Source: Bacteroidales bacterium (GTDB lineage: Bacteria; Bacteroidota; Bacteroidia; Bacteroidales; UBA932). Taken from it: a DNA stretch of 9,207 nucleotides. The stretch covers positions 1 to 9,207 of the forward strand of contig JAIKYL010000121.1 of the NCBI GenBank assembly GCA_024683255.1. Reading direction: 5' to 3'. Positions 5,352 to 9,207 of this stretch are shown here, in pieces. The notes beneath the pieces are model-generated. The model did no database searches, was not told the origin of the DNA, and saw nothing but the letters and a program-made list of their open reading frames with translations. A program made the position numbers and the translations under genes. Position 1 is the first letter of the stretch. Each line of letters begins with the position of its first letter.

Positions 5352-8345
5352 ATGCTGAAGATTCTCAAGGCGTCGGCCGGTTCCGGCAAAACATACGCTC
5401 TGGCGTTGGAGTATATCCGCCTGGTGGTGTCGTCCGATAAAGCGGACGCCTATCGGCATGTGCTGGCCGTAACCTTCACCAACAAGGCCACGGAGGAGAT
5501 GAAAAGCCGCATCCTCAAGGAACTGGCGGTGCTGGCCAAGGATCCGGAGATGTCGCCCTATTATGAAGAACTGCTGAAGGTTGCCGATAAGGATACCCTG
5601 CAGCGGCGGGCATCGGCCCAGCTTTCAGGGATCCTGCACGACTATTCTTCCTTTGCCGTTTCCACCATAGACCGCTTCTTCCAGCAGACGCTGCGGGCTT
5701 TTTCCCGGGAGATAGGGCAGTACGCCTCCTACCAGGTCCAGCTGGACCGGAAAGCCCTGGTGGACGAGAGCGTGGACAGGGTGCTGGACAGCCTCACGGA
5801 AGAGGACAGGACCCTTCTGGACTGGCTCACGCGTGGGGTGAAGGAGGATCTGGAGAGCGGCCGGGGCCTTTCGCTGGAAAGCCGGCTGCAGGAGGTGGGG
5901 GAGAGCCTGCAAACCCTGCCGGAGGGGCAGATCAGTTTCCCCCGGGAGCGCCTGGAAACCCTGCATAAGCACTGTAAGCAGTTGCAGGAAGTTTTTCCCC
6001 GGCGGGCGGAGGATGCGGCCAAAAAGGTCCTGCAGGTGCTGAAAGACCATGGGATTAGTCCCGAAGAGAGTAACAGAGGTTTCCTGAAGGCCCTGTATAA
6101 TTATCTGGATCCGGAGCCCCGCTCCCAGGTGAAAGACCTTACCCCTGCCTTCCGGAACAACGCGTCGGACTCGGCCAAGTGGTTTGCCAAGAGCAAGGAC
6201 GCCCTGCGCCTGGAACTGGAAGGCTCGCTGGAAGGCCCCCTGGATGCATTCTGCGCCCTTTTTGACCAGCCTTATAAAGAATACCGCACCGCCCGCATCA
6301 TCCAGGGACAGCTATACAGTCTGGGCGTGGCGGATGAGCTCCGGCAGGCTTTTGTACAAATCCAGAAAGAGAAGAACGTGCTGTCGCTGGAGGACTCCAA
6401 TACCATCCTGCACGGCATCATTGACGGAACGGAGACTCCGTTCATCTACGAAAAACTGGGTGTTCGCTTTGAGGACTTCCTGCTGGACGAATTCCAGGAT
6501 ACCTCCCGCATCCAGTGGGAGAATTTCAGCCCGCTGCTGCACAATGCCGATGCCTCCGGCTTCCCCTCTTTGGTAGTGGGGGACGTAAAGCAGTCCATCT
6601 ACCGCTGGCGGGGCTCGGACTGGGACCTGCTGGGGAGCCGCCTGCAGAAGGAATTCGGCCTTCCGGATAAGGGAGTGAAGGCTTTGGACCAGAATTTCCG
6701 CACCTGCCGCACCATCGTGGATTTCAACAACCGCTTCTTCGGCTTTGCGGCAGAGCAGCTGGACAAAGCCCTGGGTGGCCCGGTGGTGAGCCCGCTTTAT
6801 GCCGATGTAGCCCAGAAGGCGTGCTTCAATGACTCTCATCCCGGCTGGGTGGAGGTCCGTTTCACGGAGGAGCAGATGGAAGAGATCCTCTCCACACTCC
6901 GGGACTTGCAGGAGCAGGGTGCGCAGTGGGGCGATGTAGCCATCCTGGTGCGGGATAACCGCTCCGGGGCCGATATAGCCGCCCGGCTCATCCAGGAAGA
7001 TATTCCGGTGGTGTCGGACGACTCCCTTTTTGTTAAGACATCCGTCACGGTGCGCCGCCTGGTGTCCCAGATGTCGCTCTGCGACAAGCCGGACAATCCG
7101 GAAAAGCCTTCGGTGGCCGGCTTCCTGGCTGGTTCCCTGGAAGTCCAGATACCGGAGCATTTCCACTCCCTCACAGACCTGGCGGAAGGTTTGCTCAGGG
7201 ACCTCCGGGAGGCGGACCCGTCCCGTTTCCAGGCCGAAGTTCCATATATCCAGTCTTTCATGGACTATCTGCAGGACTGGGTGACCACGGGAGGCAACAA
7301 CCTGGGCGCGTTCCTGAGGGCCTGGGAGGACGCGGATCCCAAGATTGCTTCTCCCCGGACGGAGAGTTCGGTGCGCATCATGACGGTGCACAAGGCCAAG
7401 GGACTGGAATTCCCCTTTGTCATCTTCCCCTTTGCGGAGAAGGTGGGCCTGTACAAGAATACCCAGAAATGGTGTGCTTCCGGTGAAGATGTCTTTTACG
7501 TGGATCTGGGCAGCGGATCGGCCCGCACCCTGTTTGAGAAGGACTATCTGGAGGAAAGCCGGCTGCAGGCGGTGGACAATATCAACGTCTTTTATGTAGC
7601 CATGACGCGCCCCAAGTACGGCCTCAAGGTAATTGCAGCGCCGCCAAGCCAGTCTTTCCTCAAGGCCCTTTCCGGCGGGGAAGTCTCTTCCTGGAGCAAC
7701 CTGGCCAATCTGCTGTATGCCTTTGTGGGCGGGTTGGACTTCCAGGCGGGCGAGCCCTATCCTTTCGATACGCTGGAGCGGGAGGCCGATGACTCGAAGC
7801 TCCTGGAAACGGGGTACCCGTCGTATCCTGCGGGAACCGGCAGCCGTCTCAAGTTCAGCCCGGAAGCGGCCGATTATTTTGGGGAGGACGGCAGTTTCGG
7901 CCCGGAGGCCAGCCGCCGCATCCGGGGCAATGTCCTGCACAGGATCCTCTCCGATATCCTGGTTCCGGAAGACACTCCTGCCGCCGTGGAGGCCGCTGTC
8001 CGCAGGGGAGAATTGCCATCGGCCCTCCGGGAAGAGACGCTAACCCTGCTGCAGGAGCGTTTGGACTCCGTTTCCGGGCGCGGCTGGTTTGCTCCGGACG
8101 CCCAGGTACGCAGCGAGGCCGCCATCCTGTCCCCGGACGGGGGAGAGTACCGGCCGGACCGCGTAATCCTGTTCCCGAACGGTTCCGTGGATATTGTGGA
8201 CTACAAGTTCGGCTCCCCGGAGCCCGGGTATCGTCGCCAGGTGGAGCGCTACAAGGCACTGTACCGGCAAATGGGCTATGCCCCGGTCCGCGGCTATCTC
8301 TGGTTTTTTCAGGAAAAAGCGGGCGGGGAAATAGTAGAAGTTTAA
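5352..8345 (+). CDS. AddA/RecB-like ATP-dependent helicase-nuclease (UvrD superfamily 1 helicase with C-terminal PD-(D/E)XK nuclease)
   Basis: This 997-residue protein is predicted to unwind and resect DNA double-strand ends for recombinational repair, as the AddA or RecB subunit of a two- or three-part complex. All superfamily 1A helicase motifs are visible: Walker A A-S-A-G-S-G-K-T at 7-14; Ia T-F-T-N-K-A-T at 41-47; Walker B D-E-F-Q-D at 379-383; motif III G-D-V-K-Q-S-I-Y-R at 410-418; motif IV N-F-R at 448-450; motif V V-H-K-A-K-G-L-E-F at 679-687; motif VI Y-V-A-M-T-R at 748-753. The nuclease is also intact: H863 (R-G-N-V-L-H), D936 (P-D-R-V), D950-Y-K952, and Q963/Y967, matching the RecB catalytic set in order and spacing. 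It is shorter than typical AddA or RecB (about 1,180-1,240). The ATG at 5352 is chosen because Walker A starts only six residues later, so no downstream start is possible; a TTG at 5343 lies inside the promoter box. No AddB or RecC partner is visible in the window. CGG Arg codons are common (six of the first nine). Confidence 0.92.
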   Translation: MLKILKASAGSGKTYALALEYIRLVVSSDKADAYRHVLAVTFTNKATEEMKSRILKELAVLAKDPEMSPYYEELLKVADKDTLQRRASAQLSGILHDYSSFAVSTIDRFFQQTLRAFSREIGQYASYQVQLDRKALVDESVDRVLDSLTEEDRTLLDWLTRGVKEDLESGRGLSLESRLQEVGESLQTLPEGQISFPRERLETLHKHCKQLQEVFPRRAEDAAKKVLQVLKDHGISPEESNRGFLKALYNYLDPEPRSQVKDLTPAFRNNASDSAKWFAKSKDALRLELEGSLEGPLDAFCALFDQPYKEYRTARIIQGQLYSLGVADELRQAFVQIQKEKNVLSLEDSNTILHGIIDGTETPFIYEKLGVRFEDFLLDEFQDTSRIQWENFSPLLHNADASGFPSLVVGDVKQSIYRWRGSDWDLLGSRLQKEFGLPDKGVKALDQNFRTCRTIVDFNNRFFGFAAEQLDKALGGPVVSPLYADVAQKACFNDSHPGWVEVRFTEEQMEEILSTLRDLQEQGAQWGDVAILVRDNRSGADIAARLIQEDIPVVSDDSLFVKTSVTVRRLVSQMSLCDKPDNPEKPSVAGFLAGSLEVQIPEHFHSLTDLAEGLLRDLREADPSRFQAEVPYIQSFMDYLQDWVTTGGNNLGAFLRAWEDADPKIASPRTESSVRIMTVHKAKGLEFPFVIFPFAEKVGLYKNTQKWCASGEDVFYVDLGSGSARTLFEKDYLEESRLQAVDNINVFYVAMTRPKYGLKVIAAPPSQSFLKALSGGEVSSWSNLANLLYAFVGGLDFQAGEPYPFDTLEREADDSKLLETGYPSYPAGTGSRLKFSPEAADYFGEDGSFGPEASRRIRGNVLHRILSDILVPEDTPAAVEAAVRRGELPSALREETLTLLQERLDSVSGRGWFAPDAQVRSEAAILSPDGGEYRPDRVILFPNGSVDIVDYKFGSPEPGYRRQVERYKALYRQMGYAPVRGYLWFFQEKAGGEIVEV

Positions 8346-8356
8346 GAGGAATTCGT

Positions 8357-8364
8357 TATCTTTG
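8357..8364 (+). promoter_or_regulatory. -7 element (TATCTTTG) before the DUF4290-ftsK pair
   Basis: TATCTTTG is a perfect TAnnTTTG box, lying 26 bp before the ATG at 8391 and giving a leader of about 20 nt. It shares TTATCTTTGCA with the promoter at 3056-3066. The expected -33 position (8335-8337) reads TAG, a poor match. No terminator separates it from the helicase gene, so read-through from upstream is also possible. Confidence 0.6.
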
Positions 8365-8390
8365 CAGATAGTCTAGAAAACTGTGAGTCT

Positions 8391-9059
8391 ATGGAAGCAA
8401 GTGAGAACAGCATCAAACTTTATTACAATACAGAAGTAGAACGGCTCAGGATGCCGGAATACGGCCGCAACGTGCTCCAGATGGTGGAGCAGCTCAAGGA
8501 CATTCCGGACAAGGAGAAGCGCACCCAGCAGGCCTATGCCGTGGTAAAGGTGATGGAAAGTCTCAATCCGCAGGTTCACCAGCAGGAAAACTGGGCCCAG
8601 AAACTCTGGGACCACCTTTATATGATTGCAGGGTACGATCTGGACGTGGATTCTCCCTATCCCGCCCCCGTACCGGAGGAAGTGAACAGCAAGCCGGATC
8701 CCATTCCGCTCAATATCAAGCCCATCCGCGCCCGTCATTACGGACGTAACATAGAAAGCATCCTGGACCTTATTGCCAGTGAGCCGGAAGGGGAGATGAA
8801 GACGGAAATGATCCGTTCCCTGGCCATCTACATGCGTCAGCAGTACCTTATCTGGAACAAGGATACGGTGGCCGACGAAACCATCTTTGCCGATATTGAG
8901 CGTCTTTCCGGCGGCCGTGTTTCGGTGCCCCGGGACCTGGAGCTCTCCAAGATCTCTTCGGACGCCTCCTTCAACCGTCCCGGTCTCAACCTGGGCTTCC
9001 AGGGAGGCGGAAAGGCCAAATTCAACCGCAATTACAGGAAAAACGGTAAGAAAAAATGA
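8391..9059 (+). CDS. DUF4290 family protein (Bacteroidetes-specific, function unknown)
   Basis: This 222-residue protein is a cytosolic, mostly helical member of a family known almost only from Bacteroidetes. No reaction is established. The N-terminal signature is Y-Y-N-T-E at 11-15, then P-E-Y-G-R-N at 22-27, and K-L-W-D-H-L at 71-76 followed by D-L-D-V-D, all typical of the family. A second Y-G-R-N at 117-120 begins a region that aligns without gaps to 24-55, so the protein looks like a two-repeat fold. The last 25 residues are Gly-, Asn-, Arg- and Lys-rich and strongly basic, ending K-N-G-K-K-K, and are probably disordered. There is no signal peptide or membrane segment. Its stop overlaps the ftsK start (ATGA), which implies translational coupling and suggests, without proving it, a role near division or chromosome segregation. 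Confidence 0.88.
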   Translation: MEASENSIKLYYNTEVERLRMPEYGRNVLQMVEQLKDIPDKEKRTQQAYAVVKVMESLNPQVHQQENWAQKLWDHLYMIAGYDLDVDSPYPAPVPEEVNSKPDPIPLNIKPIRARHYGRNIESILDLIASEPEGEMKTEMIRSLAIYMRQQYLIWNKDTVADETIFADIERLSGGRVSVPRDLELSKISSDASFNRPGLNLGFQGGGKAKFNRNYRKNGKKK

Positions 9060-9207
9060 AATGGGTTCCTAAATGGTGGTCGCGCATGAGCGAGCGTAAG
9101 CAAGCGGGTATCCGTCTTGCGTTAATTGCCGTGGTGCTCATTGTCACGGTGCTCACGCTGGTATCCGTGTCGTCTTATTTCCTCACCTGGCGGCAGGATC
9201 AGAGCGT
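9056..9207 (+). CDS. ftsK: DNA translocase FtsK/SpoIIIE, N-terminal fragment (cut by window end)
   Basis: Only the first 50 codons and two bases are present. They encode a basic, Trp-rich N-terminus (M-K-W-V-P-K-W-W), a first membrane helix at about 20-43, and then S-Y-F-L-T-W-R-Q-D-Q-S. The last segment matches the start of the four-helix FtsK membrane domain of Bacteroidetes translocases, which usually reads S-Y-x-F-T-W-x-x-D-Q-S at this point. The full protein would be a septum-anchored motor that pumps chromosomal DNA and promotes dimer resolution at division. The ATG overlaps the stop of the DUF4290 gene by 4 bp, and no other in-frame start lies before the membrane helix except Met11. 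The motor and gamma domains lie beyond the window, so integrity cannot be judged. Confidence 0.83.
   Translation, partial: MKWVPKWWSRMSERKQAGIRLALIAVVLIVTVLTLVSVSSYFLTWRQDQS

Noticed and set aside
6312..7940. Long open frame of 542 codons on the - strand opposite the helicase gene
   Set aside because: The + strand frame carries all helicase motifs across the same bases. The antisense frame has no recognisable domain and arises from GC-rich third positions.
1..9207. Mobile element, prophage, defence island or CRISPR array
   Set aside because: There is no transposase, integrase, target-site duplication, spaced direct-repeat array or tRNA. The helicase-nuclease has the motif set of housekeeping AddA/RecB rather than of a defence cassette, and all genes are typical chromosomal ones.

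Overview
The window looks like chromosomal DNA from a GC-rich member of the Bacteroidetes, most likely the order Bacteroidales. Four things point there: a DUF4290 protein, a family essentially confined to this phylum; -7 promoter elements of the TAnnTTTG type (TATCTTTG twice, TATATTTG once); start codons with AT-rich leaders and no good Shine-Dalgarno sequence; and SPII lipoprotein, NfeD/flotillin and FtsK proteins of Bacteroidetes type. The GC-rich coding sequence set against AT-rich spacers would suit an Alistipes/Rikenellaceae-like or Cryptobacteroides-like lineage, but the genus cannot be fixed from the sequence. All six genes lie on the + strand and about 97% of the window is coding. No gene-free stretch exceeds about 130 bp. 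I see no tRNA, rRNA, CRISPR array, insertion sequence or other mobile element.

Layout. (1) 1-76 holds the terminator of an off-window gene and a weak promoter. (2) 77-2959 encodes a two-module M16 zinc metallopeptidase lipoprotein, followed by a terminator that is a sequence relative of the one at the window start. (3) 3013-3064 is an AT-rich control region with an inverted repeat over the -33 part of a good promoter. It drives a tight three-gene unit, 3091-5302: an NfeD-like membrane protein, a flotillin and a small YozG-type Cro/C1 regulator, with intergenic gaps of 1 and 6 bp, closed by a strong terminator at 5306-5336. (4) 5352-8345 encodes an AddA/RecB-like helicase-nuclease whose promoter abuts its start codon, so its mRNA may be leaderless. 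(5) 8391-9059 encodes DUF4290, which overlaps by 4 bp (ATGA) the start of ftsK, cut by the window end.

How they may work together. The NfeD-flotillin pair is a known membrane-microdomain module, and the added regulator makes it a candidate self-regulated unit; this is the most system-like part of the window. The helicase-nuclease is the double-strand-break end-processing engine of an AddAB/RecBCD-like complex whose partner is not in the window. DUF4290 and FtsK are translationally coupled, which suggests that the uncharacterised DUF4290 protein acts near division or chromosome segregation. The M16 lipoprotein appears to be an independent transcription unit for envelope proteolysis. Most of the window is ordinary core genome. 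The points that deserve a second look are the operator-like dyad, the paired hairpins, the leaderless helicase start and the internal duplication in DUF4290.
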